Shown: in pieces, positions 30,890 through 40,229 of the stretch
Position numbering within the stretch: the first letter of the stretch is position 1
Layout: each line of letters opens with the position of its first letter
NCBI GenBank assembly: GCA_052168315.1
Contig: JBQLZO010000007.1
Location: forward strand, 51,885 to 115,884
DNA: 64,000 nucleotides
Direction of reading: 5' to 3'
From: JBQLZO01 sp052168315
GTDB taxonomy: Bacteria > Planctomycetota > Phycisphaerae > Phycisphaerales > UBA1924
Translations under genes and position numbers: made by a program
The notes under the pieces: generated by a model
The model's database searches: none
What the model was told of the DNA's origin: nothing
The model's input: only the letters and a program-made list of their open reading frames with translations

Positions 30890-33800
30890 ATGGGCCAGGC
30901 CACGGGCGAAACTTCCCAGAACTCCGGCGGAAGCCGCGAGAAAAACCGCTTCAAGGACACCCTCAACCTCCCGCGCACCGGCTTTCCCATGCGCGCTGGG
31001 CTCGTCCAGAACGAGCCCAAGTCCATCGAACGCTGGAACAAGATGGACCTGTACCAGAAGCTCCGCCAGCGCCCGCACCCGAACGGGCGCTGGGTCTTCC
31101 ACGACGGCCCGCCCTACGCCAACGGCTCCATCCACCTCGGGCACATGCTCAACAAGTCCCTCAAGGACTTCGTCGTCCGGTCCCGCTCCATGATGGGATT
31201 CGATGTCCCCTATGTCCCCGGCTGGGACACCCACGGCCTGCCCATCGAGCACAAGGTCATGACCACGCTCGAAGAAAAAGGCAAGCTCGCCAAGATCGCC
31301 GACCTCCCCGACGACAAGCGCCGCATGGTCATCCGCCGCGAGTGCGAATCCCACGCCCGCAAGTACCACGCCACCATGACCGAGGAGATGCAGCGCCTGC
31401 TCACACTGGCCGACTACGAGCACCCCTACCTCACCCTCCAGCCCGAGTACGAGGGCGCCACCCTCGAGGTCTTCGCCACGCTCGTCGAGCGCGGGCTCGT
31501 GTATCGCCAGCTCAAGGCCGTGCACTGGTCGGCCGCCAACCAGACCGCGCTGGCCGATGCCGAGCTCGAGTACGAGGACCGCGAGGACATCTCCGTCTTC
31601 GTCGACTTCGAGGCCGCCGACCCCGCCGGCGTGTACAGCGCCTTCGGCCTCCGGCAGGCGACCGAAGACGACGAAGATGACTCTGATGAAGAAGGGGATG
31701 AAGCCCCCGATGGCCTCGCCCCGGACCAGCGCCCCTGCTTCATGATCTGGACCACCACCCCCTGGACCCTCCCGGCCAACCTCGCCATCGCCGTGAACCC
31801 CAAATTCACCTACGCGCTGGCCAAGGTCGATGGGAACTACACCATCCTCGCCGAGGACCTCGTCGAGAAGGTCACCAAGGCCGGCAAGGCCGAGTCCGTG
31901 CAGATCATCGCCCGCACCAGCGGCGAGCAGCTCCTCGGGCTCCGGTACCGCCATCCGTTCGTGCAGGGCGGGCCGGACTTCACCACCCAGCCAGACGCCG
32001 CCATGCGGGGCGCCGAGCCGGCCAACATCTACCAGATCGTCGCCGCCGACTATGTCACCCTCGAGGATGGCACCGGGCTCGTCCACACCGCGCCCGGGCA
32101 CGGCAGCGAGGACTACCTCACCGGGCTCCGAGAGAAGCTGCCCATCTACTGCCCCGTCCGCGCCGATGGCACCTACGACGACTCCGTCCCCGACACCCTC
32201 CGCGGCCGGAACATCTGGGAGGCCAACCCCGCCATCGTCGAAACCCTGCGCGACAGCGGGCACCTGTTCCACGACAACAAGTTCATGCACTCGTACCCCC
32301 ACGACTGGCGCTCCAAGACGCCCGTCATCTTCCGCGCCACCGAGCAGTGGTTCATCGGCGTCGATGAGAAGTTCGGCGTCGATGGCGATCACGCGCACTC
32401 GCTCCGCGAGCGCGCCTTCCTGGCCACCGAGGCCGGCTCCACCGACTCCGTGAAGTTCGTCCCCGAGTGGGGGCGCAACCGCATGCGCGGCATGCTCGAA
32501 TCCCGCCCCGACTGGTGCATCTCCCGCCAGCGCTCCTGGGGCCTGCCCATCCCCGCCTTCTACACGCCCGAGGGCGAGTGCCTGCTCACCCCCGCCAGCG
32601 TCCGCGCCATCGCCAAGGCCTTCCGCGAGGAGGGCTCGGACTCCTGGTTCGAAAAAGACGCTGCCCACCTCCTCCGCCACTACAACCCCGCCAACGACAC
32701 CGCCCTCCCGACCGCGCTGCGATCGCTCGACAAAGCGACGCTGACAAAGGGCTACGACATCTTCGATGTCTGGTTCGAGGCCGGCTCCTCATGGAACGCC
32801 GTGCTCCGCGAGCGCTCGAGCGGCCAGGACTTCCCCTCCGAGCTCTACCTCGAAGGCTCCGACCAGCACCGCGGATGGTTCCAGCTCTCGCTGCTCCCAT
32901 CGCTCGGCGTCATGGGCGCGCCCCCCTACCGCACCCTCCTGACCCACGGCTTCTGCGTCGACAAGAACGGGCACAAGATGTCCAAGTCCCTCGGCAACAC
33001 CATCAATGTCGCCGACCTCATGCGCGAGTTCGGCGCCGATGTCGCCCGCTGGTGGGTCGCCGGGACGCCCTACGAGGGCGACATCAAGACCGACCCCTCG
33101 TTCTTCAAGACCGCCGGCGAGTCCTACTTCAAGATCCGCAACACCCTCCGCTTCCTGCTGGGCAACACCGGCGATTTCGACCCGAAGCGCGACCGCTCCC
33201 CGAAGAGCGCCTTCACCCCCGAGTCCATCGACACATGGGCGCTGGCCCAGCTCGATGAGCTCACCGCCGCCGTCACCGCCGGCTACGAGAAGTACCAGTT
33301 CCAGCGCGTCGCCAAGGCCATCTTCGACTTCTGCAACGACACCATGTCCGCCGTGTACCTCTCGGCGGTCAAGGACCGCCTCTACTGCGACAGGCCCGAT
33401 GCCCCGCGCCGCCGGCGCACCCAGACCGCGCTGTTCGAGATCGCCGACCAGCTCTGCCGGCTCATGGCCCCCATCCTCCCCCACACCGCCGATGAGGCCT
33501 TCTGCTCGCTGCACCAGGACCACGAACGCTGCGTCCACCTCGAGCTGTTCAACCGCCCCATCGGCATCACCCCCGACCCGCGCTGGAAGGGCATCATGGC
33601 CGCGCGCGACGCCGGGCTCCTCGCCCTCGAGTCCGTCCGCAAGGACACCGACCTCGACAACCCCCTCGATGCCCAGGTCACCCTCGGCGATCCCGATGGC
33701 GTGCTCAGCGCCATCGACCCGGCCGACCTCGCCGACCTCATGGGCGTCAGCCGCGCTGTCCGCGACCAGAAGGCCCCCTTCGGCACCGCGACCGTGCAGG

Positions 33801-33916
33801 ACCTGCGCGACCAGCCCCGCTGCGAACGCTCATGGAAACGCGATGGCACCGTCAAGCAGCGCACCGACGGCGCCATGCTCTCGGCCCGGGATGCCGCCGC
33901 GATGGACATGAGATAA
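30890..33916 (+). CDS. ileS: Isoleucyl-tRNA synthetase
   Basis: The 1008-aa class Ia synthetase has HLGH of the HIGH motif (residues 82-85), WTTTPWTLPANLA at the editing-domain entry, DVWFEAGSSW and EGSDQHRGWFQ in the active site, and KMSKS (696-700). An acidic insert (about 259-280) reads EDDEDDSDEEGDE between the catalytic core and the editing domain. At the C-terminus the usual two C-x2-C zinc knuckles are reduced to a single Cys (RCERSW), so the tail appears not to bind zinc. The start has GAGGG upstream. It charges tRNA-Ile in the cytoplasm. It converges on the M28 peptidase gene with 22 bp between stops. Confidence 0.97.
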   Translation: MGQATGETSQNSGGSREKNRFKDTLNLPRTGFPMRAGLVQNEPKSIERWNKMDLYQKLRQRPHPNGRWVFHDGPPYANGSIHLGHMLNKSLKDFVVRSRSMMGFDVPYVPGWDTHGLPIEHKVMTTLEEKGKLAKIADLPDDKRRMVIRRECESHARKYHATMTEEMQRLLTLADYEHPYLTLQPEYEGATLEVFATLVERGLVYRQLKAVHWSAANQTALADAELEYEDREDISVFVDFEAADPAGVYSAFGLRQATEDDEDDSDEEGDEAPDGLAPDQRPCFMIWTTTPWTLPANLAIAVNPKFTYALAKVDGNYTILAEDLVEKVTKAGKAESVQIIARTSGEQLLGLRYRHPFVQGGPDFTTQPDAAMRGAEPANIYQIVAADYVTLEDGTGLVHTAPGHGSEDYLTGLREKLPIYCPVRADGTYDDSVPDTLRGRNIWEANPAIVETLRDSGHLFHDNKFMHSYPHDWRSKTPVIFRATEQWFIGVDEKFGVDGDHAHSLRERAFLATEAGSTDSVKFVPEWGRNRMRGMLESRPDWCISRQRSWGLPIPAFYTPEGECLLTPASVRAIAKAFREEGSDSWFEKDAAHLLRHYNPANDTALPTALRSLDKATLTKGYDIFDVWFEAGSSWNAVLRERSSGQDFPSELYLEGSDQHRGWFQLSLLPSLGVMGAPPYRTLLTHGFCVDKNGHKMSKSLGNTINVADLMREFGADVARWWVAGTPYEGDIKTDPSFFKTAGESYFKIRNTLRFLLGNTGDFDPKRDRSPKSAFTPESIDTWALAQLDELTAAVTAGYEKYQFQRVAKAIFDFCNDTMSAVYLSAVKDRLYCDRPDAPRRRRTQTALFEIADQLCRLMAPILPHTADEAFCSLHQDHERCVHLELFNRPIGITPDPRWKGIMAARDAGLLALESVRKDTDLDNPLDAQVTLGDPDGVLSAIDPADLADLMGVSRAVRDQKAPFGTATVQDLRDQPRCERSWKRDGTVKQRTDGAMLSARDAAAMDMR

Positions 33917-33938
33917 CCGCCCACCCCAATCCCGCCGC

Positions 33939-36221
33939 TCACTCTGCCTGCCGACCCTGCATCCCGTCCAGCGCCATCCGGTTCAGCGAGCCGATCAGCT
34001 CGATCGTGAACGCGTACCGCTGGATCGCCTCATCCACCGCGCCCGCATCCCCGCGCTCGATCGCCCGGCGCAGCTCCGGCAGCGCCCACGACGCGTACCC
34101 GCTGTTCTCATCCGTCGCCACCAGCAGGTTCCGGAACCACGGGCGACCCGTCAGCCCCGTGGCCATCCCGGGATCCGGCGCGCCCAGCCACCCGCGGTCC
34201 AGCCCCCGCAGCGCCTCGTTCACCAGCGCGTGGTGCGAGCCGCTGCTCAGCCGCCCGTTCCCCAGCGCGCTCACGGCCGCGCTGTGCGACGCATCCAGCT
34301 GGTCCGCGATCTCGCCCGCACGCTGCTCCAGCAGGTCCAGCCCGCGCGCCACCGCATCGCTCAGCAGCCCCGCTGCCTCCGCCCGGCGACGCAGATCCGC
34401 CACCTGGTCCCGCGCCTCGCGCAGCGTCTCCGATGGATGCACCGGATGCAGGTCCGCGTTGGCCAGCCGCGTCGCCAGCACCCCCAGCACCCGCGTGATC
34501 ATCACCGCCGAGCCGTAGTCATCGCCCACCACCTTTTCGTACCACGCGATGTTGTCGTACGCCGAGTGGTACGAAACGCCCCGCGAACCGCCGGCCCCCA
34601 GCGCGATCGACGGCACACCCGCGTGCATCAGGAACGGCACATGGTCCGAACCACCGCCCAGCGTCCCCACGCCGATCTCCCCATCGCCCGATCGCCCCCG
34701 CCAGTCCGCGTACACCGTCGAACTCGACATCGCGGCCGCCGGCGGCACATCCCGCGTCGCATCGATCACCGCGCGCTTCAGCGACGGCCACGCCGAGGCC
34801 CGGAAGTCCGGGCCCATCGCCGCCATGTCGAGGTTGATGTACGCGATCGCATCGCGCTCCAGCCGCTCCCGGCGCGATTCCACGAACTCCGTCGACCCGA
34901 TGATCCCGTACTCCTCGGCCCCCCACGCCGCGAACACGATCGTCCGCTCCGGACGCTCTCCATGGTTGACCGCACGATCCGCCAGCACCCGCGCGCACTC
35001 GAACAGGCAGATCAGCCCCGCGAGCGGATCCCCCGCGCCCGCCGTCCACGCATCGTGGTGGCACCCGATGATCACCTGCTCATCCGGATGCGCACTGCCC
35101 TTCAGCGTCCCGATCACATTGGCCGTGCGCGTCAGGCGCCGCTCCTGCTCCACGCTCACGCGCACCACCAGGTCCGAACCGCCCGTCAGCCGGTGCCGGC
35201 ACGCCAGCCCGCCCTGCCACGACCCATCGGCGATCTCATCCCCCTCCATCCGCGACATGATCTCCATCGCCGCCGCCCATCCGATCGGCTGCACCGGGAT
35301 CGTCGGCAGCTCCACTTCATCCGGATCCAGCCGGTCCACGCCCCCGCCATCACCATCAACCGGCGCGGCGAACTCGCCCGGCGTCAGCGGGTCGCCCACG
35401 AACTCCAGCGTCTTGATCGAGCCCCGCTGGATCGAGGTCTCGTTCGCGTACCCGCCCTCCGGCCACGGCAGCCCCCGCGCGTACCCCTCGTTCCCAGGAT
35501 CCGTGAAGATGATCAGCCCCGCCGCGCCCGCGCGCTCCGCGAACTTCGCCTTGTACCCCCGGTAGTTGCCCCCGTACCGCGCCAGCACGATCTTGCCCGA
35601 CACCTCCACTCCCAACTCCTCAAGCCGCTCGAAATCCTCCAGCCGCCCGTAGTTCGCGTACACCACCTCGCCCGAGGCCGTGCCGGAACCCGAGTACGCG
35701 TTCCAGCCGAACGACAGATCCGGATGCGCAGAGTGCGGATCGCCCTCGACCGCCGCCTCCTGGATCATCAGCTCCACCCGCTCCGGCGACTCGATCGCCA
35801 CGCTCGCCGAGACCGGATGCGCCAGGTACGCATCGAACCACTGGATCTCCGTCTCCAATCCCCACCCCTCGAAGGTCTCGGCCATCCACTCGATCAGCGC
35901 GAGATCTGCCTCCGACCCCGCCGGGTGCGGATCCGCCGCCATGCGGTGCATGAACCCGCGCAGCCGATCCCGGTCGACCGCATCGATGATCGCCCGCTCC
36001 AGCGCGCGCTGCGCCTCCACGCGATCGGGCGCGAACCGCTCGAGCCCCGCCCCGACCTCGCTCCCGCCGCCGCCGGCATCCTGCCCCGCCGCCGTGGACC
36101 CCAGCGCCAGCGCGCCCGCGAGCCCGGCCATCCCCGCGACCGCCAGCGCCCTGCGCCCGAGCGCGCCACCGGCGCGAAAGAAACGGCCCATGTGACCAAG
36201 ACGGCTCAGCGATCGTGGCAT
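33939..36221 (-). CDS. Secreted M28 peptidase, glutamate carboxypeptidase II-like
   Basis: The 760-aa product has a signal peptide (LAVAGMAGLAGALALGSTAAG). The N-terminal and PA domains include GKIVLARYGGNYRGYKAKFA, and the M28 catalytic domain carries CHHDAWTAGAGDP (zinc His and bridging Asp), WGAEEYG (catalytic Glu and zinc Glu), NLDMAAMG (Asp) and SYHSAYDN (His). A C-terminal helical dimer domain like that of transferrin-receptor/GCPII proteins ends it. It should act outside the cytoplasm, trimming C-terminal acidic residues or processing peptides. The start at 36221 has GGAG about 9 nt upstream; a longer open frame upstream is not family-like. A TATCAT -10-like element is at 36269-36274. 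Confidence 0.92.
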   Translation of the reverse strand: MPRSLSRLGHMGRFFRAGGALGRRALAVAGMAGLAGALALGSTAAGQDAGGGGSEVGAGLERFAPDRVEAQRALERAIIDAVDRDRLRGFMHRMAADPHPAGSEADLALIEWMAETFEGWGLETEIQWFDAYLAHPVSASVAIESPERVELMIQEAAVEGDPHSAHPDLSFGWNAYSGSGTASGEVVYANYGRLEDFERLEELGVEVSGKIVLARYGGNYRGYKAKFAERAGAAGLIIFTDPGNEGYARGLPWPEGGYANETSIQRGSIKTLEFVGDPLTPGEFAAPVDGDGGGVDRLDPDEVELPTIPVQPIGWAAAMEIMSRMEGDEIADGSWQGGLACRHRLTGGSDLVVRVSVEQERRLTRTANVIGTLKGSAHPDEQVIIGCHHDAWTAGAGDPLAGLICLFECARVLADRAVNHGERPERTIVFAAWGAEEYGIIGSTEFVESRRERLERDAIAYINLDMAAMGPDFRASAWPSLKRAVIDATRDVPPAAAMSSSTVYADWRGRSGDGEIGVGTLGGGSDHVPFLMHAGVPSIALGAGGSRGVSYHSAYDNIAWYEKVVGDDYGSAVMITRVLGVLATRLANADLHPVHPSETLREARDQVADLRRRAEAAGLLSDAVARGLDLLEQRAGEIADQLDASHSAAVSALGNGRLSSGSHHALVNEALRGLDRGWLGAPDPGMATGLTGRPWFRNLLVATDENSGYASWALPELRRAIERGDAGAVDEAIQRYAFTIELIGSLNRMALDGMQGRQAE

Positions 36222-36268
36222 GCCAGGAACTCCAATCGGGGGAGAATGGGGCGAAACGCGGCGGAAGG

Positions 36269-36274
36269 ATGATA
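36269..36274 (-). promoter_or_regulatory. Candidate -10 of the M28 peptidase gene
   Basis: TATCAT on the minus strand lies about 48 nt before the ATG at 36221, upstream of its Shine-Dalgarno. No clear -35. Confidence 0.3.
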
Positions 36275-36375
36275 CGGGAACACGGTACGATGATCCGAAC
36301 ACCCCCGGGCCGACAGACCAGCGCCCGCGCGACCAACCCGCGCACCCACAGCAAGCGCCATGTGAGAGGTCACCA

Positions 36376-37641
36376 ATGCTCCGAGTCAACCCGTTCAAGG
36401 CCGTCCGCCCCGCGACGCCCGAACTCGCGCAGAAAATCGCATCCGTCCCCTACGATGTCTGCAACCGCGAAGAGGCACGCCACCTCGCAGAGGGCAACCC
36501 GCTCTCGTTCCTCCATGTCGTCCGCTCGGAGATCGACCTCCCCGACGAGACCGACCCCTACGCCGATGTCGTCTACGAGACCGCGCGCAAGAACTTCCAC
36601 CGGCTCCTCGACCAGGGCAACCTCGCGCAGGACCCCACGCCCTGCGTCTACCTCTACCGCCAGACCATGGAACGCCTCGGGCGCACCTTCACCCAGACCG
36701 GCGTCGTCGCGTGCTGCCACATCGACGACTACAACAACAACCTCATCAAGAAGCACGAGAAGACCCGCAGGGCAAAGGAAGACGACCGCACACGCCATGT
36801 CCTGACCATCAACGCCAACGCCGGGCCCGTCTTCCTGCTCCACCACGACAACCCCACCCTCGCGCAGCTCATCGCCTCGCACGCCCAGGGCGAGCCCCTC
36901 TACGACTTCACGGCCGTGGATGGCGTCCGGCACACCGTCTGGCGCATCGAGGAGTACCAGCCCTTCATCGCCGCCTACCAGACCCTCCCCGCCGCGTATG
37001 TCGCCGATGGGCACCACCGCTCAGCCTCCGCCGCCCGCGCCGGCGCCGAACGCGCCAAGGCCAACCCCAACCACACCGGCGATGAGGAATACAACTGGTT
37101 CCTCGCCGTGCTGTTCAACGCCAGCGAGCTCAACATCCTGCCCTACAACCGCATCGTGAAGGACCTGAACGGGCTCACGCCCGATGAGCTGATCAACAAG
37201 ATCGCCCAGGTCGCCCACATCACCCCCGACCCCGATCCCGAGCCCCGCTCCACCGGCTGCTTCGGCATGTACCTCCGCGGCGCCGGCGGCAACCCCGAGG
37301 GCCAGTGGTACTCCATCTGCCTGCCCGAACAGTCCATCAACAAGTCCGACCCCATCGCATCGCTCGACTACCAGCTCCTCTCCGAGCGCATCCTCGAGCC
37401 CATCCTCGCCATCGGCGACATCCGCACCGACGACCGCATCGACTTCGTCGGCGGCATCCGCGGCCCGGGCGAACTCGCCAAACGCGTCGACCGCGGCGAG
37501 GCCGCCGTCGCCTTCGCCATGCACCCCGTCACCATCAACCAGCTCACCGCCGTCTCCGACGCCGGCGCGATCATGCCCCCCAAGTCCACCTGGTTCGAGC
37601 CGAAGCTGCGATCGGGGTTGCTGGTGCACTTGTTGGATTGA
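36376..37641 (+). CDS. DUF1015 family protein
   Basis: The 421-aa product matches the DUF1015 pattern in length and motifs: the opening MLRVNPFKAVRPATPELAQKI, SVPYDVCNREEA, CCHIDDYNNNLIKKHEKTRRAKEDDR, and VADGHHRSASAARAGAERA. In many bacteria this family sits beside serine-pathway genes, and here serA lies 3.8 kb downstream on the same strand, separated by three zinc-ribbon genes. Its molecular function is unknown. GAGAGG precedes the ATG. Confidence 0.9.
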   Translation: MLRVNPFKAVRPATPELAQKIASVPYDVCNREEARHLAEGNPLSFLHVVRSEIDLPDETDPYADVVYETARKNFHRLLDQGNLAQDPTPCVYLYRQTMERLGRTFTQTGVVACCHIDDYNNNLIKKHEKTRRAKEDDRTRHVLTINANAGPVFLLHHDNPTLAQLIASHAQGEPLYDFTAVDGVRHTVWRIEEYQPFIAAYQTLPAAYVADGHHRSASAARAGAERAKANPNHTGDEEYNWFLAVLFNASELNILPYNRIVKDLNGLTPDELINKIAQVAHITPDPDPEPRSTGCFGMYLRGAGGNPEGQWYSICLPEQSINKSDPIASLDYQLLSERILEPILAIGDIRTDDRIDFVGGIRGPGELAKRVDRGEAAVAFAMHPVTINQLTAVSDAGAIMPPKSTWFEPKLRSGLLVHLLD

Positions 37642-37698
37642 GGGCATCGCCTCGCGAAACGCTGACGAGTCGCGCCGCCGCCGCGATTCAGAATATTA

Positions 37699-37727
37699 TT
37701 GAGAATCATGTCCTCTCCGAGTACCCT
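37699..37727 (+). promoter_or_regulatory. Sigma70-like promoter upstream of the zinc-ribbon cluster
   Basis: TTGAGA (37699-37704) and TACCCT (37722-37727) are spaced by 17 nt in an AT-rich patch. The transcript would start about 20 nt before the GGAG-led ATG of the first paralogue at 37754. Confidence 0.5.
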
Positions 37728-37753
37728 GCCCAGCCGGGGACCCGGAGCGCCGC

Positions 37754-38941
37754 ATGAAGTCCTACCACGAGTCCGGCCTCGCCAACAACCCCCGCGGGAG
37801 CGACCCCGCGCCCGCACCCAACTCGATCGCCGCCGGCGCGGATGCGCCGCTCATCGAAGACACCATCCGCTGCCTCGGTTGCGGCTACGACCTCCGCGCC
37901 ATGCGCGAGGATGCACGCTGCCCCGAGTGCTACTTCGACATCCGCGAGAGCATCCGCCCCGAGGTCCGCGGATTCGGCGGCCTGATGATGCTCCAGCGCT
38001 TCCGACTCGCGCTGTGGATGCTCGCCGCGCTGCCGCTCGTGCTGCTGTTCTGCGGCGCTCTCAAGGTCGACAGCGAATTCCGATTCCGCCTGATCGATGC
38101 CGCCGCCGGGCCCCGCCCTCCGGTGCCGAATCCGAGTTCCCTCGGATGGAGTGCCCAGTGGCACCGCTACCAGGCGTTCACGAACCAGCCCTACCGCCAG
38201 CGATGGGAGGAAATGAGCGCTGCCCTCGATGTCCTGCTCCTCCTGTTCGTCGCGATCATCACGGCCACAACCCTCATCCTGCTCTGCACCCGGGACCGCG
38301 AGGCCAGCACCGTCGTCAACGCCTCGCTCAAGCGGCCACGCACCCTCGCGGTCCGCACCGCCGCGATCGCCTTCGGCATCATCGTCGCGCTCACGCCCAT
38401 CCCGCTGGCCATCACATGGCAGCTCACATGGACCTGGACCGATTCCATGCTCGGCCCGCTGGGCATCCTCGTCCCGCTCAGCGTCTGGCTCATCGCCGCG
38501 GCCTTCGGATGGTGGGCCGTCAGCCGCGTCACCAGCGGGCGCGTCCGCATCGCCTTCGCCTCCGCCGCCGCCGCCCTGCTCCTCGGCGGAGCCCTGACAA
38601 TCGGCGGCAACCTCGGGCTGCCCGTCAGCCCGGAGATCGCCCACACCATCGTCTACGCCGGGCTCGCCCTGCTGGCCCTGGGTGCTGGCTTGCTCTGGCG
38701 CTGGTACGCCGTGGGATTCACCCATCCCGAGCTCGCCGCGTTCGCCACCGGATTCGCGGGCGCTGCGCCCGCCCTGATCGTCCTCACCTGCGGCGCCCTC
38801 GATCCCACCATCAGCGCCGGCCTGCTCGAAATCCGACCGAGCTTCGCGAGGCTCATCCTCGTCGCTCTGGTCATCTGGGCCTGCGTCATCGGCGTTCCCG
38901 TCGCATGGGGCGTCAGCGCCACAAGAAAACGCATCCTCTGA
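37754..38941 (+). CDS. Zinc-ribbon multi-pass membrane protein, paralogue 1
   Basis: The 395-aa product has a Pro/Ala-rich head, then a C-x2-C/C-x2-C zinc ribbon (IRCLGCGYDLRAMREDARCP, with ARCPECYFDI), then RPEVRGFGGLMMLQRFRLALW entering the membrane and about eight TM helices. The late segment LGAGLLWRWYAVGFTHPELAAFATG is shared with the two following genes. Function is unknown; zinc ribbons on membrane proteins are common in this group. The first 12 codons and upstream 16 bases are nearly identical to those of the next gene. GGAG precedes the ATG. Confidence 0.8.
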   Translation: MKSYHESGLANNPRGSDPAPAPNSIAAGADAPLIEDTIRCLGCGYDLRAMREDARCPECYFDIRESIRPEVRGFGGLMMLQRFRLALWMLAALPLVLLFCGALKVDSEFRFRLIDAAAGPRPPVPNPSSLGWSAQWHRYQAFTNQPYRQRWEEMSAALDVLLLLFVAIITATTLILLCTRDREASTVVNASLKRPRTLAVRTAAIAFGIIVALTPIPLAITWQLTWTWTDSMLGPLGILVPLSVWLIAAAFGWWAVSRVTSGRVRIAFASAAAALLLGGALTIGGNLGLPVSPEIAHTIVYAGLALLALGAGLLWRWYAVGFTHPELAAFATGFAGAAPALIVLTCGALDPTISAGLLEIRPSFARLILVALVIWACVIGVPVAWGVSATRKRIL

Positions 38942-39008
38942 GCATCGACCACCGGATAGCCAAGGCCACCCCGCGCGACCGCCCAGCCCACACCACCCGG
39001 AGCGCCGC

Positions 39009-40127
39009 ATGAAGTCCTACCAGGAGTCCGGCCTCGCCAGCAACCCGCGGACCCTCCCACCCACCGCCACCCTCCCAACCGACCACCCCACCACCGCCTA
39101 CTGCATCGCCTGCGGATACGAGATCACCGGCATCGACCCCGACGCACGCTGCCCGGAGTGCGCCTTCGCCATCAGCGAGAGCCTCAAGCCCGAGGTCCGG
39201 GGCTTCGGCGGCCTGCTCACCCTCACACGCTTCCGCATCGGCATCTGGCTCCTGGCCTTCCTCCCGCTCATCATCCTCTTCTCCGCCGCCGCGCAGACAC
39301 ACACCGGCTTCCGCGACCTCGTTCTCACCTATGTGTTCCGCGCCGGCCGGCCTTTCCCTGGGCGATGGTCCCCGCGGACAGCCTGGTGGTTCGCCGCATC
39401 CGACCGCCTCGACTGGGCGTGCCTCATCCTCCTCGCGCTCTGGATCATCGCCACCACCGCCCTGCTCATCCTCCGCCCGCGGGCCCTCAAGGACAGCATC
39501 GCCCTCTCCCAGACCACACCGCGCTGGATCTCCATCCGCACCGCCACCATCGCCGCCGGGTGCATCCTCTCCATGTCCACCATCGCCACCGGGCTCATCT
39601 GGGACCTCACCAGCCTGTACTTCAACCAAACCCAGACCACCCTCCTCAGCACCGGCACCCTCTTGGGCCTCGCCCTGCTCGCGTGGTGGATCGTCGCGCT
39701 GCTCGCCTCCGGCCGGCTCCGCTTCGCCATGCTCTTCACCATCGCCATGCTCGCCGCCGCCGCAACGCTTGAGATCACCGCGCGCCTGTGGTGGCACGGT
39801 TTCCACACCGTCGGGCGCGGCATCGCCTACTCCGGCATCGCGCTCATGGCCCTCAACGCCGGGCTCCTCTGGCGATGGTTCGCCAAGGGCTTCAAGCGCC
39901 CCATCCTCACCGCCATCGCCACCGGCTACGCCGCCCTCGCCCCCATCGCCATCGCGTGGACCGCCGCCTTCATCGACGAGTCCTTCGTCCCCCACCTCAT
40001 GCTCTCCATCACCCCCCCGCCGGGCGCCATGCTCACCCTCGCCGCCCTCATCGCCATCATCAGCACCACCATCGGCATCGTCTCGGCCCGATCCCTCACC
40101 GCCATCAAAAGAACCCCCGATGCCTGA
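39009..40127 (+). CDS. Zinc-ribbon multi-pass membrane protein, paralogue 2
   Basis: The 372-aa product repeats the design of the previous gene: MKSYQESGLASNPR head, ribbon AYCIACGYEITG...DARCPECAFAISES, then KPEVRGFGGLLTLTRFRIGIW and a multi-TM body ending with LNAGLLWRWFAKGFKRPILTA. The GGAGCGCCGC before the ATG is identical to that of paralogue 1, showing that duplication included the ribosome-binding region. The bodies have diverged considerably. The gap to paralogue 1 is 67 bp, so both are probably in one operon. Confidence 0.8.
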   Translation: MKSYQESGLASNPRTLPPTATLPTDHPTTAYCIACGYEITGIDPDARCPECAFAISESLKPEVRGFGGLLTLTRFRIGIWLLAFLPLIILFSAAAQTHTGFRDLVLTYVFRAGRPFPGRWSPRTAWWFAASDRLDWACLILLALWIIATTALLILRPRALKDSIALSQTTPRWISIRTATIAAGCILSMSTIATGLIWDLTSLYFNQTQTTLLSTGTLLGLALLAWWIVALLASGRLRFAMLFTIAMLAAAATLEITARLWWHGFHTVGRGIAYSGIALMALNAGLLWRWFAKGFKRPILTAIATGYAALAPIAIAWTAAFIDESFVPHLMLSITPPPGAMLTLAALIAIISTTIGIVSARSLTAIKRTPDA

Positions 40128-40229
40128 CCCGCCCGCGCTCGGCAACCCCACACATCCCCACATCGCCGAAGATTCCCAGGGCATCGCTACGCTGGATCTC
40201 CCACGCATGACCTCACCAAGGGAGGCTTC

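Noticed and set aside
37690..37715. Possible Fur box (ATTATTGAGAATCAT) upstream of the zinc-ribbon genes
   Set aside because: The same bases are better explained as the -35 region of a 17-nt spaced promoter, and the palindrome is incomplete.
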